The notes: generated from the sequence alone by a model not told the origin. Positions 18,289 through 26,529 are shown, counted from the first letter of the stretch. The stretch is 52,107 nucleotides of DNA from Pirellulales bacterium (GCA_035939775.1 DASZFO010000235.1:1-52107); one strand, 5' to 3'. Numbers and translations are program-made.

Positions 18289-19743
18289 TCAGTCTTTGTC
18301 GCCGGTTCGCAGCACGATGATTTGGCCCTCGACCGGGCCCTCTTCTCCGCGGCGGAGCGACGTGCGTTGCGCGTCGCGGATCGCGAACCCATGTCGGATG
18401 GCCAGCGCGCCAATGTATTCGCTCGAGTGGGCATAGCGCCGCGTGCGGCGCAAAACCCAATGCAGTTGCTCGATTGTTTCGATCGAGAATGCGAACAGCC
18501 CGCTCGGCCGAAGGACTCGGCGGGCGGCGGCGAATAGCTCCTCTAAATCGCCGACGTAGATGAACAAATCGGCCGCCAAAACCAGATCGAACCGCGAATC
18601 AACCGCTCGCATGTAATCCACCACGTCGTTGCAAACCAGCTCGTCGTAGATTCCGGCCGCGCGAGCCGCGGCAAGCATCGCCGTGGAAAGATCAACCCCC
18701 GTCATGCGGCGTGCGAGGTCTCGAAACTGCTTTCCGACAAGCCCCGTGCCGCAACCAAGGTCGAGAATGTCGAGGGATTTTTCATCGTCTGTAGGGTACG
18801 GCCTCGGTGCCGTTCCGGGCCTCCGTGCCGTTCCGAATTCGCCCAGTTCTGCTGCGACCGCCTGTCGCAACGCTTCTGGAACGCGATAGTCCAGCTCCGC
18901 GACCAGCCGCCGCTCGAAAGTCGCAGCGAAATCATCGAACAGCCTCGTGACGTATGGTCGCGGCATGGAGCGCGGAGGAGACTCGCCCGAGAGCGCCGCC
19001 AAATCGAACGAGACTTCGACCAAGCCCGGTTCGAGTTCGAGTGCCCGCTCGTAGGCTTGCGCCGCCCGAGTCACATCCCCCGTCTCATCCAACAAGTTTC
19101 CGAGCGCATGCCAGCCCTTGGCGAACTGCGGATTCACGGTCAACGCTTGCCGCTCAGTCGCGATCGCCGACGTCTTGTCTCCGGCGTTGCCTAGGGCAAT
19201 CGCCATGGCGTGTAACGCCGGAATGTGTCCGGGCTGCACTGCCAGCGCGGCCTCGCACGCCGAGATCGCCACGGCAATCTGACCGGATCGCAACGCCGCG
19301 ATCGCCAGTCCCACTTGCGCATCGACCGAGGTTGGATCGCGCGCCAACACCTCTCGATAGGAATCGATCGCCTCGTGGATTCGGCCGGTTTCTAAGAGCA
19401 CGTCGGCCAAGTTCGATCGCGCGAGCAAATACTTCGAATCAAGTCGCAGCGCCGCTTCGTAGGCGTCGATCGCGCTGGCGCTGTCGCCCGCCGCTAGATG
19501 AAGACTGCCGAGATCATTGAACACGGCCGGCGTCGGCTCGATCTGCGCAGCTTGAAGCATCAACGGAATAGCTTCCCCGACTCGCCCGACACGATGCAGC
19601 AACCGCGCTAGCCGAACTAGGACGAGCGGCTCCGCGGGGTGCTCCGCAAGCATGTCGCGCAGGGCAGCTTCCGCGGCCGCCGGGCTTTCCGACTCTTGCC
19701 GCTGGGCCGCGGCAAGCCGTGCTTGCAATTCAGACCGATCCAT
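18289..19743 (-). CDS. TPR-containing SAM-dependent methyltransferase (COG4976-like)
   Basis: The protein has 484 residues from ATG 19743. A longer frame exists, but its extra 36 residues come from a common intergenic repeat, so it is rejected. Residues about 20-270 form tandem tetratricopeptide repeats (PAVFNDLGSLHLAAGDSASA, KGWHALGNLLDETGDVTRAA). A linker with TRLFDDFAATFERRLVAELD leads to a class I methyltransferase domain. Motif I is ILDLGCGTG, acidic GVDLSTAML follows, and FDLVLAADLFIYVGD comes later. This TPR-methyltransferase architecture is known, but the substrate is not. It lies 104 bases downstream of sucD on the same strand. Confidence 0.9.
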   Translation of the reverse strand: MDRSELQARLAAAQRQESESPAAAEAALRDMLAEHPAEPLVLVRLARLLHRVGRVGEAIPLMLQAAQIEPTPAVFNDLGSLHLAAGDSASAIDAYEAALRLDSKYLLARSNLADVLLETGRIHEAIDSYREVLARDPTSVDAQVGLAIAALRSGQIAVAISACEAALAVQPGHIPALHAMAIALGNAGDKTSAIATERQALTVNPQFAKGWHALGNLLDETGDVTRAAQAYERALELEPGLVEVSFDLAALSGESPPRSMPRPYVTRLFDDFAATFERRLVAELDYRVPEALRQAVAAELGEFGTARRPGTAPRPYPTDDEKSLDILDLGCGTGLVGKQFRDLARRMTGVDLSTAMLAAARAAGIYDELVCNDVVDYMRAVDSRFDLVLAADLFIYVGDLEELFAAARRVLRPSGLFAFSIETIEQLHWVLRRTRRYAHSSEYIGALAIRHGFAIRDAQRTSLRRGEEGPVEGQIIVLRTGDKD

Positions 19744-19761
19744 AAAGATCCGACATCTACT

Positions 19762-19792
19762 CCCTCTCCCGCTGGGAGAGGGCCGGGGTGAG
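19762..19792. repeat. CCCTCTCCC/GGGAGAGGG hairpin repeat
   Basis: CCCTCTCCC (19762-19770) and GGGAGAGGG (19774-19782) form a perfect 9-bp stem with a 3-base loop, followed by CCGGGGTGAGGGG. The pattern matches a short repeat found between genes in many bacterial genomes. It lies between sucD and the TPR-methyltransferase gene and could act as a transcript-processing or termination hairpin. Confidence 0.6.
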
Positions 19793-19847
19793 GGGAACAC
19801 GCGGTGGCCGTTGCGCTCGTGCGCATTGCGTGTCACCCTGTCATCTA

Positions 19848-20735
19848 TCACCGCTTCCCCGCGATGGCCCGCTGGACCGCCGTGCCCATATCGGCCGGGC
19901 TTTCGGCGACGACAATGCCGGCCGCCTCGAGCGCCGCGACCTTGTCGGCCGCAGTCCCCTTGCCGCCGGTGATGATCGCCCCGGCGTGCCCCATCCGCTT
20001 GCCGGGGGGCGCGGTGCGCCCGGCGATAAAGGCCGCGACCGGCTTGCTGACATTCGCCTTCACGAAAGCCGCCGCCTCTTCCTCAGCGGTGCCCCCGATC
20101 TCGCCGATCATCAGAATCGCCTCGGTCGCCGGATCGGCCTCGAACATCGCCAGCAGATCGATGAACGAAGTCCCCACGATCGGATCGCCCCCCAGACCCA
20201 CGCACGTCGATTGGCCCAGCCCGATGTTGCTCAACTGCCAGACCGCTTCGTACGTGAGCGTGCCGCTGCGGCTCATTAGCCCGACCGGGCCCTTCTTATG
20301 AATGTAGCCAGGCATGATCCCGATCTTGCACTCGTCCGGCGTTATCACGCCGGGACAATTCGGGCCGACCAGGCGGCTGGCGCTGCGCCGCACGACATCG
20401 TACACCCGGACCATGTCGAGCACCGGCACGCCTTCGGTGATCGCCACCACCGTCTCGATCCCCGCATCGACGGCTTCGAGAATCGCGTCGGCCGTGAAGG
20501 CCGGCGGGACAAAGATCATCGTGGCGTCGGCCCCGGTGGCATCAACCGCCGCAAAGACCGTGTCAAAAACCGGCAGCCCCTCGACCTTCTCGCCGCTCTT
20601 TCCCGGCGTCACGCCCCCCACCATGTTCGTGCCGTATGCGAGGCAGCCCTTGGTATGAAACTGGCCGACCTTGCCGGTGATCCCCTGGCAAATGACGCGC
20701 GTCTGTTTGTTGATGAGGATGCTCATGCCGCTCAT
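19848..20735 (-). CDS. sucD: Succinate-CoA ligase, ADP/GDP-forming, alpha subunit
   Basis: The protein has 295 residues, the usual length. SucD joins SucC to convert succinyl-CoA to succinate with substrate-level phosphorylation in the TCA cycle. Visible family marks: [20 protein letters not shown] (nucleotide/CoA-binding start), [53 protein letters not shown], and the phosphorylated histidine H250 in GHAGAII. Starting at 20726 (MSILINKQ) would match most homologues slightly better. The odd points are that no sucC lies upstream and that a GGGGACTGTCCCC repeat begins only five bases before the ATG. Confidence 0.96.
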   Translation of the reverse strand: MSGMSILINKQTRVICQGITGKVGQFHTKGCLAYGTNMVGGVTPGKSGEKVEGLPVFDTVFAAVDATGADATMIFVPPAFTADAILEAVDAGIETVVAITEGVPVLDMVRVYDVVRRSASRLVGPNCPGVITPDECKIGIMPGYIHKKGPVGLMSRSGTLTYEAVWQLSNIGLGQSTCVGLGGDPIVGTSFIDLLAMFEADPATEAILMIGEIGGTAEEEAAAFVKANVSKPVAAFIAGRTAPPGKRMGHAGAIITGGKGTAADKVAALEAAGIVVAESPADMGTAVQRAIAGKR

Positions 20736-20740
20736 TTATA

Positions 20741-20855
20741 GCCTATCCGAGAACCGCCGGGGACTGTCCCCTTTTGTGGAGCGGGCACCCATCGCCGCGA
20801 TGGTCGGGAACAAAAGGGGACTGTCCCCCTCTCCACAGGTAGTTTTTGGATAGGC
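20741..20855. repeat. GGGGACTGTCCCC repeat element, copy 1
   Basis: The element is bounded by GCCTATCCGAGAAC (20741-20754) and its imperfect inverse GTTTTTGGATAGGC (20842-20855). Two GGGGACTGTCCCC near-palindromes in the same orientation lie inside, around a short spacer. It has no coding capacity and resembles a REP/MITE-like element. It directly abuts the sucD start codon. Confidence 0.75.
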
Positions 20856-20953
20856 TCTTATCCGATGTGAAATTCAAGCGTTGATTTTTGGAACAGTTTA
20901 CCACAGTCAATTCGTGCGTCTAGCGGCAGGAAGGCTCACCATGATCGCTGATT

Positions 20954-21057
20954 TAGAACCCCTCACAACGCCGCCGGGGACTGTCCCCCTTTTGCGGAGT
21001 CGGCGGAGCAAAACGGGGACTGTCCCCTTCTCCCAGGCGGTTTTGTGAGGGGTTCTA
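20954..21057. repeat. GGGGACTGTCCCC repeat element, copy 2, with perfect 15-bp terminal inverted repeats
   Basis: TAGAACCCCTCACAA (20954-20968) and TTGTGAGGGGTTCTA (21043-21057) are perfect 15-bp inverted termini. Inside are two GGGGACTGTCCCC near-palindromes, as in copy 1, but the outer termini differ from copy 1. The rest of the 20736-21198 gap shows no gene. Confidence 0.75.
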
Positions 21058-21198
21058 ACGACGCAATGGGGCAATTCTTGAGCTAAATTTGTAAATCCTG
21101 GTGTGGCACGCGTCTCCTCTTCGAGCCTGAGCCTCAGAGCCGAAGGCTGACCGTGCCACGGGCGTGATTTCCGCCGCCAAATCCGAGGAAAAACCCCG

Positions 21199-21657
21199 AT
21201 GTTCTCATTCAGTCGCCACAAGAAACAACTGGACGTGCAAGCGCTCTTGCGGCGCGCGATCGACTCGTCCACTCCCAATATGCCGCCCACGAATGGGGAA
21301 CATCGTTGGGATAGTCGAGCCAATCGGACGTTTCCTCTGGTGCTGGCCACGTGGAACGACGGGCAAGTGAATATGGACGAGGCGACGACCGCCTTGACCA
21401 AAAATCTATCCGGCCAGGGATTGACCGCGGTTCATTTCGAGCCGCTCCAGGCCAAGCAGCTCGTGGTCGGCTTCTGGCTGGAATCACAAGCGTACTTTGT
21501 CTTGGGCGAAGTCCGCCATCGCACTCGGCTCGGCGGCGGTTACTGGCAGCTCGGCATCGAACTGGGAAACCTGCTCACTCCGGGCGAACACCCAGCACTC
21601 GAGCTACTGCTGCCAATGGTCGCCGGCTTGACGACGACTGATTCCCAATCGGCATGA
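21199..21657 (+). CDS. PilZ-like domain protein
   Basis: The protein has 152 residues. GAGGAA (21185-21190) lies 8 bases before the ATG. After a short N-terminal helix (KKQLDVQALLRRAID) the fold-level pattern resembles PilZ: a basic turn near WDSRANRTFPLVL, then TALTKNLSGQGLTAVHFEPL (the D/N-x-S-x-x-G strand), KQLVVGFWLES, FVLGEVRHRTRLGGGYWQLG and IEL. PilZ domains often bind cyclic di-GMP, but the classical RxxxR and DxSxxG residues are only partly present, so binding is uncertain. The gene stands alone between repeat-rich intergenic regions. Confidence 0.6.
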   Translation: MFSFSRHKKQLDVQALLRRAIDSSTPNMPPTNGEHRWDSRANRTFPLVLATWNDGQVNMDEATTALTKNLSGQGLTAVHFEPLQAKQLVVGFWLESQAYFVLGEVRHRTRLGGGYWQLGIELGNLLTPGEHPALELLLPMVAGLTTTDSQSA

Positions 21658-21662
21658 GTGTA

Positions 21663-21770
21663 GTCATCACGCTCCGTCGTGATGACCTGTCGTCGCGGCG
21701 CAGCGCGAGGACGACACTCCCTGAGCGGTGGCACTGGCCAGCGGGGCGCCCTCTGGGCCCGGCCAGTGCC
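21663..21770. repeat. Tandem hairpins after the PilZ-like gene
   Basis: GTCATCACG (21663-21671) and CGTGATGAC (21678-21686) form a perfect 9-bp stem six bases after the TGA. Further on, GGCACTGGCC (21730-21739) and GGCCAGTGCC (21761-21770) form a perfect 10-bp stem around a G/C-rich loop containing GGGGCGCCCTCTGGGCCC. The first hairpin could terminate the PilZ-like transcript. The loop of the second resembles part of the repeat at 42491-42597. Confidence 0.55.
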
Positions 21771-21920
21771 GGAACCCGCACCAAGCGCTGAATCGAGGTA
21801 CCGTCGCCCTTTGGAAGGCAAGCGAGGGGCTAATGTTGATCGGCGATTCAGCACTGGCCGAAAAAAGAGAAAGAGGACAGATGTTCTGATCCCTTTCCCC
21901 TTGTCCTCCCGTTCAGTTCG

Positions 21921-23498
21921 CTAAAACGCGCCGCCGCCCATTCCACCAGGAACTTGCGCGTCGATCTGCGCGATCAGCCGCGTTATTCGGTCTTGTACGG
22001 CCTGCGTGTTCCGCACGACGATCCCGCCGGGGACTTTGCCGATGTATCGCCCTTGCCAGCTTGCGGGTTCGATCACATTCCGGATGGCGGCGATGTATTT
22101 GTCGAGCGAAGCGTCGTCGCCGTTAGCTTTACTGACGCGATGAATCCGCACGATGATCGCCTCGCCCGCGTCGGCAGCCGGCATCGCGATCGCGGATTCC
22201 TTTGCGGCCCGGTGGGCCGCCCGAAGCTTGGCTAGCAGCTCAGCAATCTGTTCGTGCACCTCTTCCGATTGATCGATGATGAGAGCAACCGGGTGAGCCC
22301 AGGGACTGACGCCACCACCACCATTGGGCCATGAAGTCGGAGCCACCGCGGACGTGATTAGATCGATCAAACTGTCGAAATCCAAATCTGTGCTCCGATC
22401 GCCGGGTTTGGCATCGAGCAAGTCGCTCACGGGATAAACGCCGAGTCGCGCATGCTCTTTCTCCGCGGCATCGGTCGTGATCACGAGCGCATCGTCGCGA
22501 AGAATGAAGTTCAGGTCATTCGGCCTGAGCATGCTGCGCAGCGCAAACTCGAGCCGGACTTGCTTCGCCTTGAACCTCAATGGAACTTTGAGATCAGCTC
22601 CGGCATCGGAAAGCTGCTTGCGATCGATCGAAACCGGGATGCCGTCGGCCCGCAGGTCATCGACCAGTCCAGTCAGCGGCATTTCGTGAAAATCGAAATC
22701 CTGACGCCTTGCGAGTCGCTCGCGAATTTTTTCTTCCGCCGGGCCAGAATCAATCAATAGCGGCACGGACTGTCTTCCGGCAAGTTCGTCAGAGTTGATC
22801 TTTCGCAACGCGGCGAAAAGCTGGGCAATCTCAAGATGCGTTTCCGGGTTGCTCGATACCGCCAGGCTGCCGCCGATCGGCATAATCAGGCCAGTGCCGC
22901 CTGAATCGTTCCAACTTGTGGGTTCAATGCACGATTTCACGACATCGACGATCGCCGACCGGTCGTTACCGGCCGCGTCGTCGGCAAACTCATCTGGGGC
23001 TGCCGGCTGCGAAATCAGATCCAGAACGTCGTAAACGCGCATGATGCTATAGCTCTTTGCGTTCTCCGCCGTCGTGATCAGAAGAACGTTGTCCTCGGGA
23101 ATCTCATAACCGAGATCGTGCTCGGCGAGCATGGCCCGCAGCGCTGAGCCGAAGGAAACGTCCGCCATCTCGAACTCGATCGGCAAATTCTCCTGGATAC
23201 CGGCGTCGGCGATCGCTTTGGAGGCCACGAGAACATTGACGCCGGCGAGATCCGCCAAGTGCGCGGCCGCGTTCTTGAGCGGCACGTTTTTCAATTTCGC
23301 GCTAACCCGTTTCTCGAACGCTTTTTCAACCGAAGTGCGCTGGTCGTTGGCCGCCGCGGCCGGTTTTTCCGCTGCCGAAGCGGGGGTTGCATTCGGACCA
23401 GACGTCTTGTCGTCCGACCCGATCAAAGCCGAGCGCAATCCGTAAGTGACTAACAGCGCGGCGACTGTCAGCGCGATACGACGAGACGCACGTGACAT
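21921..23498 (-). CDS. Exported protein with repeated STN-like modules
   Basis: The protein has 525 residues from ATG 23498; AAAGGAGAGG just upstream decides the start over a longer frame. A signal/anchor (RIALTVAALLVTYGLRSALI) is followed by two modules, each with a secretin/TonB short N-terminal-like fold: LKNVPLKNAAAHLADLAGVN and FHEMPLTGLVDDLRADGIPV, each ending in a VLLITT or ALVITT strand. After each comes a second unit with YxVxDLL, then IEPTSW or VAPTSW, then an ETHLEIAQLFAALR or EVHEQIAELLAKLR helix. A third, partial unit (NVIEPASWQGRYIG, QDRITRLIAQI) ends the protein. No secretin channel is present. Confidence 0.75.
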   Translation of the reverse strand: MSRASRRIALTVAALLVTYGLRSALIGSDDKTSGPNATPASAAEKPAAAANDQRTSVEKAFEKRVSAKLKNVPLKNAAAHLADLAGVNVLVASKAIADAGIQENLPIEFEMADVSFGSALRAMLAEHDLGYEIPEDNVLLITTAENAKSYSIMRVYDVLDLISQPAAPDEFADDAAGNDRSAIVDVVKSCIEPTSWNDSGGTGLIMPIGGSLAVSSNPETHLEIAQLFAALRKINSDELAGRQSVPLLIDSGPAEEKIRERLARRQDFDFHEMPLTGLVDDLRADGIPVSIDRKQLSDAGADLKVPLRFKAKQVRLEFALRSMLRPNDLNFILRDDALVITTDAAEKEHARLGVYPVSDLLDAKPGDRSTDLDFDSLIDLITSAVAPTSWPNGGGGVSPWAHPVALIIDQSEEVHEQIAELLAKLRAAHRAAKESAIAMPAADAGEAIIVRIHRVSKANGDDASLDKYIAAIRNVIEPASWQGRYIGKVPGGIVVRNTQAVQDRITRLIAQIDAQVPGGMGGGAF

Positions 23499-23943
23499 GT
23501 TCCTCTCCTTTGAAACCGGAAGATCCCGGCCATCTGCTGGAGCGTCCGGAAGCGAGACGCCCTGCAATCATTTTAGCCGACCGGAGATAAAAAAGTCGCC
23601 TGATTGGCGGCGAACCGAAGCGCCGTTCAAAGGGCCGGACGGCCCGACAGGGAATAGCCCCAAACCGTCAGGTTGGGGTGCGGCACGACGAGATTGAATC
23701 TCCAAGGAGCGACACGCTGGGTCTGACCACGGCCTGGTGCCAGTCCTCCGGACCTCCGCATTCATTTGGCGCGATCATCGACCCCGATTTCACAATCGGG
23801 GCTATTACCTTTCGGCCGGCGGGGCCTATGCCGGGTTTGCAAGGATAGCGAAGCAGAACTGGGTTCCATTCGCCGTAGCGCAATTCGGGGTGCAACGTTT
23901 GGCAAAGTGGTCTGGCAGTCGACGGTGACCGCTGAACGCCTTG
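23499..23943. other. Non-coding gap with hairpins
   Basis: No convincing gene was seen in 445 bases. CCCCGATT (23782-23789) and AATCGGGG (23794-23801) form a perfect 8-bp stem with loop TCAC. It lies downstream of the next minus-strand gene and could be its terminator. A second imperfect stem pairs CCCCAAACC with GGTTGGGG at 23658-23678. Both look like planctomycete intergenic repeats. Confidence 0.5.
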
Positions 23944-24492
23944 TCAGGGTGCATCAACTACCTTCCAGCGATCCGACGTCTCGTCGTGGTCGGTACTGCC
24001 GGCCGTTGTGCCAAGGAATTCAACTCGTGCGGTAAGCCCATCCAGGTAGACGACATGCTCTTCGTGCCACATGTGGAACGGATAATCGTCGTTCACCACC
24101 AGCACGCCGCTGGCTGGAATCTCGAAGACCCACACACCATCCTGCATTTTCAATTCTTTTCCCGCAGCATGGTTCTTGACGATCGAGAACTCCCCACGAA
24201 ATCCGACGGGAACGACAATCCGGATGGGCTGACCCGGCCGATTGGCATAAGCGGCCAAGGCGAACGGGCCAACGGCGGCCGCAATGCAAAATATCAGGCC
24301 GAAGAGCGTCGCCCGCCGCTTAGTGGTTGCCTGCATTTCGATATCACCCGTCATGACGCATCCCAGCCCGACGACGAGCGGCACGAAAAACAACATGTTG
24401 ACACTGAAAAAAAGGCAAATCGTTGGCACGACCGCTGTGAACAGCCCCATCGAATAGAGCGCCGGATTTCGCATCACACGTACCTGCACCAT
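23944..24492 (-). CDS. Membrane protein of unknown function
   Basis: The open frame extends to 24576 but ATG 24492 (MVQVRVMRNP) or ATG 24474 (MRNPALYS) gives a sensible start. The protein is 182 residues from 24492. Two hydrophobic segments are visible (LYSMGLFTAVVPTICLFFSV and LFGLIFCIAAAVGPFALAAY), followed by a soluble beta-rich domain of about 95 residues (PIRIVVPVGFRGEFSIVKNH, FHMWHEEHVVYLDGLTARV). It is not a recognised family. Upstream is a copy of the 37-bp element whose own ATG is followed at once by a stop codon, so this gene may be a damaged member of the neighbouring gene series. Confidence 0.6.
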   Translation of the reverse strand: MVQVRVMRNPALYSMGLFTAVVPTICLFFSVNMLFFVPLVVGLGCVMTGDIEMQATTKRRATLFGLIFCIAAAVGPFALAAYANRPGQPIRIVVPVGFRGEFSIVKNHAAGKELKMQDGVWVFEIPASGVLVVNDDYPFHMWHEEHVVYLDGLTARVEFLGTTAGSTDHDETSDRWKVVDAP

Positions 24493-24585
24493 CCGAGCCA
24501 CAGGCCTGCTTATGGCTGTGTTACCCCGCCCTGAAGAACCGTGCCGGAATCGGAAGGATAACCGGAGGCGGACCAATTATTGCAT

Positions 24586-24622
24586 GGCCGCGTTATCCCG
24601 GACCGCCGGCAGCCGGGGCAAG
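24586..24622 (-). promoter_or_regulatory. 37-bp promoter-like element, copy 1 (degenerate target)
   Basis: On the minus strand it has TTGCCC, an 18-base spacer and GATAAC, and ends at ATG 24583-24585. That ATG reads ATG CAA TAA, so it encodes only two residues. This is the only copy not followed by an open frame, and one of two with AAC instead of AAT in the -10-like hexamer. Confidence 0.6.
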
Positions 24623-24677
24623 GGACTCAACGAGCCGACCGTTATAGCTGTGTCACCTTGTCTAGGAAAAATGCCGC

Positions 24678-24953
24678 TTACTCTCTGAAGGGCGGTTCCG
24701 GCGGAAACTCTACGTATATGAAACCGATGAACATGCCGAGTAGAACGCCGAAGAACGCGCCCTGGAACGGCTTGCCCTCGATGCAGCCGACTGCTGCGCC
24801 GCCAGTGGCGAAAAATCCTAGGAAAAGAAGCACGGGATAAATGCCTGGATCGAATCTCGTCGCGAGGAATAGCACCCCGAGTCGCATTGCCACGCCAAGG
24901 AGCGCAACCGCGCCGAGCATCCGGCGCATCGAGAACTGAGAAGGCATCAGCAT
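24678..24953 (-). CDS. Small membrane protein, FSMRRM family
   Basis: The protein has 91 residues from ATG 24953, the ATG that the 37-bp element abuts. The N-terminus is MLMPSQFSMRRMLGAVALLG. Three hydrophobic stretches follow (LGAVALLGVAMRLGVLFLA, YPVLLFLGFFATGGAAVG, AFFGVLLGMFIGFIYV) with the connecting motif AVGCIEGKP. It is clearly paralogous to the gene at 25910-26194, which has ALGCVEGRP at the same place. No function is known. No Shine-Dalgarno site is seen, as expected of a leaderless message. Confidence 0.72.
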   Translation of the reverse strand: MLMPSQFSMRRMLGAVALLGVAMRLGVLFLATRFDPGIYPVLLFLGFFATGGAAVGCIEGKPFQGAFFGVLLGMFIGFIYVEFPPEPPFRE

Positions 24954-24990
24954 GTCCGCATTATCCGCGACCGCGGGCAGCAACGGCAAG
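24954..24990 (-). promoter_or_regulatory. 37-bp promoter-like element, copy 2
   Basis: On the minus strand it has TTGCCG, an 18-base spacer and GATAAT, then GCGGAC and the ATG of the membrane protein gene at 24953. It ends exactly at the start codon. Confidence 0.7.
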
Positions 24991-25055
24991 CGATGCTGGG
25001 CGGCCATCGTCGCCGGCCATCGGTTTCGCTGTAAGAAGCTACGGCATGGGGCGGA

Positions 25056-25811
25056 TTACCGGATCCTATCCGGGTCGATCGCTTCGCCGCCATTGCGGGT
25101 GAAAAGTGCCTTGAGCGTCTCCAAGTCCTCTTCGTTGCTGATTACGATGGTGCGGCAATCAGCTAACACCGCGCAAAAAATTCCTCCTGCGTGCGCCTCG
25201 CCCAGGCCGTCGAGTGGCTCATTCAGGTCGACTTCCAAATCGTCCGGCTTGGTCCAAATCACTGCGCGATCATCATTGACCTCGACCGCGAGGATCGTGT
25301 TGCTGGTCCCGTCGGTGAATGACTGAATTGGCAATCCTTCGGTTCCCTCGAACGCCAACCCCTTGCCAACCGGAACCAAGAACACCGCCTTGCCGTCGTC
25401 AGCGCGACCTGGCTTAGCGTAGGCCGACGGCATCTTGGCGATGAGTGCCTTGTTGTTCGGACTGTCCCACGGCTCGTCCAAATGGAACTGCTTGTAGAGC
25501 TCGTTCTCCTCGATGTATGGGAGGATTGCGACGCGCCAACTCAACAGCGGCTTCCCCTCCGTGCTGAAGATCGCGTGGGCCGGGAAATGCCGGTTTGCCC
25601 GTTCATAACTGAGCATCGCCAAACCGATCTGGCGCAATTCGTTCAACAGTTCACGACCGTTGGCGGCCTCTCTCTCGATCTTCGCCTCGTGCGCCAGGTA
25701 GCCGCAGACCACGGCCACGACCGTGACGACCACGAACAGCGACCGCAGGCTGAACTGAAACCAACGGCGTTTGCTCTTCGGCGTGGCAGCTTTCGGCGAA
25801 TCGGTTTCCAT
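25056..25811 (-). CDS. Membrane-anchored DUF1559-like protein
   Basis: The protein has 251 residues from ATG 25811. The N-terminus carries the anchor shared by this cluster (KSKRRWFQFSLRSLFVVVTV) instead of a type IV pilin-like leader. The rest is DUF1559-like: ELRQIGLAMLSYERANRHFP, LLSWRVAILPYIEENELYKQ, FHLDEPWDSPNNKALIAKMP, FTDGTSNTILAVEV, HAGGIFCAVLADCRTIVISN. The same blocks occur in the DUF1559 protein at 37900-39441. DUF1559 is a large planctomycete family of mostly unknown function. The anchor suggests a swap of N-terminus within the cluster. Confidence 0.85.
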   Translation of the reverse strand: METDSPKAATPKSKRRWFQFSLRSLFVVVTVVAVVCGYLAHEAKIEREAANGRELLNELRQIGLAMLSYERANRHFPAHAIFSTEGKPLLSWRVAILPYIEENELYKQFHLDEPWDSPNNKALIAKMPSAYAKPGRADDGKAVFLVPVGKGLAFEGTEGLPIQSFTDGTSNTILAVEVNDDRAVIWTKPDDLEVDLNEPLDGLGEAHAGGIFCAVLADCRTIVISNEEDLETLKALFTRNGGEAIDPDRIR

Positions 25812-25848
25812 CGCCTCATTATCCCCGACCGCGGGCAGCCGGAGCAAG
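25812..25848 (-). promoter_or_regulatory. 37-bp promoter-like element, copy 3
   Basis: On the minus strand it has TTGCTC, an 18-base spacer and GATAAT, then GAGGCG and the ATG at 25811 of the DUF1559-like gene. Length and spacing equal the other copies. Confidence 0.7.
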
Positions 25849-25909
25849 GATGTCGGAAGCCGGGCGGCTATTCGTTTTGAAATCTATCCACGGACGTATT
25901 GCTGACTGC

Positions 25910-26194
25910 TTATTCAAAAGGACCACGTTGGGCAATCGTCACCCAGGCGATGCCAATCCCTACCCCGATCACCGCGCCCCAGATTGCACCCGCGCGGGGC
26001 CTTCCCTCCACGCAGCCGAGTGCCGTTCCAGTTGCCGCAGAGAATCCAACACAGAGAAACACCTGGAAGATGCCAGGACTAACGCCACCATCATGTCGCA
26101 CGTCGAGGAACACCATAAAAAGGCGCGCGGCCACGCAGAGCATCGCGACCATGCCAAACATCCGTCGCATCGAGAATGGAAATGGCTTGCTCAT
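25910..26194 (-). CDS. Small membrane protein, FSMRRM family
   Basis: The protein has 94 residues from ATG 26194; a longer frame upstream has no recognisable sequence. It begins MSKPFPFSMRRMFGMVAMLC and has about three hydrophobic segments (MFGMVAMLCVAARLFMVFL, IFQVFLCVGFSAATGTALG, IWGAVIGVGIGIAWVTIA). It aligns along its length with the protein at 24678-24953. The function is unknown. Confidence 0.7.
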   Translation of the reverse strand: MSKPFPFSMRRMFGMVAMLCVAARLFMVFLDVRHDGGVSPGIFQVFLCVGFSAATGTALGCVEGRPRAGAIWGAVIGVGIGIAWVTIAQRGPFE

Positions 26195-26237
26195 GGCCGC
26201 GTTATACCTGGACAAATCAACGGCAGCCGGACGCGAG
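26195..26237 (-). promoter_or_regulatory. Promoter-like element, copy 4 (43 bp variant)
   Basis: This copy keeps the two ends of the element (TCCGGCTGCC on the left, ATAACGCGGCC then ATG on the right) but is six bases longer, with a replaced middle (TTGATTTGTCCAGG). The -10-like hexamer becomes TATAAC. It is the most divergent copy and shows that the flanks, not the centre, are what is kept. Confidence 0.55.
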
Positions 26238-26283
26238 CGCCTCGACCAGGGGCGAAGCATCGGTCCACGCGGTTGACGTTCTC

Positions 26284-26529
26284 TTAGTGAGCGGAACGCC
26301 CGTACTTCTTTGTCGGGCCGTTCCACAACGCCAACCCGATTAGCCGTAGTTTCTCCTTAAGCGTGACCTTTACGCGGGCTTGCTCCACTTGCCACTCTCG
26401 CAGCATCGGCAAGCAGACCCCGCACTGAACCCCCATGATCGCGACGACGACGAAAAGCGTCCGCAGGCTGAATTGAAACCAACGGCGTTTGTGTTTCGAC
26501 GAGTCGGCTTTGGGTGGCTCGGATTGCAT
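26284..26529 (-). CDS. Small single-pass membrane protein, WFQFSLR anchor
   Basis: The protein has 81 residues from ATG 26529. The N-terminus MQSEPPKADSSKHKRRWFQF continues SLRTLFVVVAIMGVQCGVCL as one membrane segment. A short charged helix follows (EWQVEQARVKVTLKEKLRLI) and a short tail. The anchor is shared with the genes at 25056, 26743 and 27300, but the C-terminal part is unlike theirs and has no known domain. Confidence 0.65.
   Translation of the reverse strand: MQSEPPKADSSKHKRRWFQFSLRTLFVVVAIMGVQCGVCLPMLREWQVEQARVKVTLKEKLRLIGLALWNGPTKKYGRSAH

Noticed and set aside
19744-19851. N-terminal extension of the TPR-methyltransferase
   Set aside because: The added residues are a translation of a common intergenic repeat (PSPRPSPSGRG); the TPR protein starts well at 19743.
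23668-23895. 75-residue open frame in the gap
   Set aside because: It covers hairpin repeats, has no family similarity and no ribosome site.
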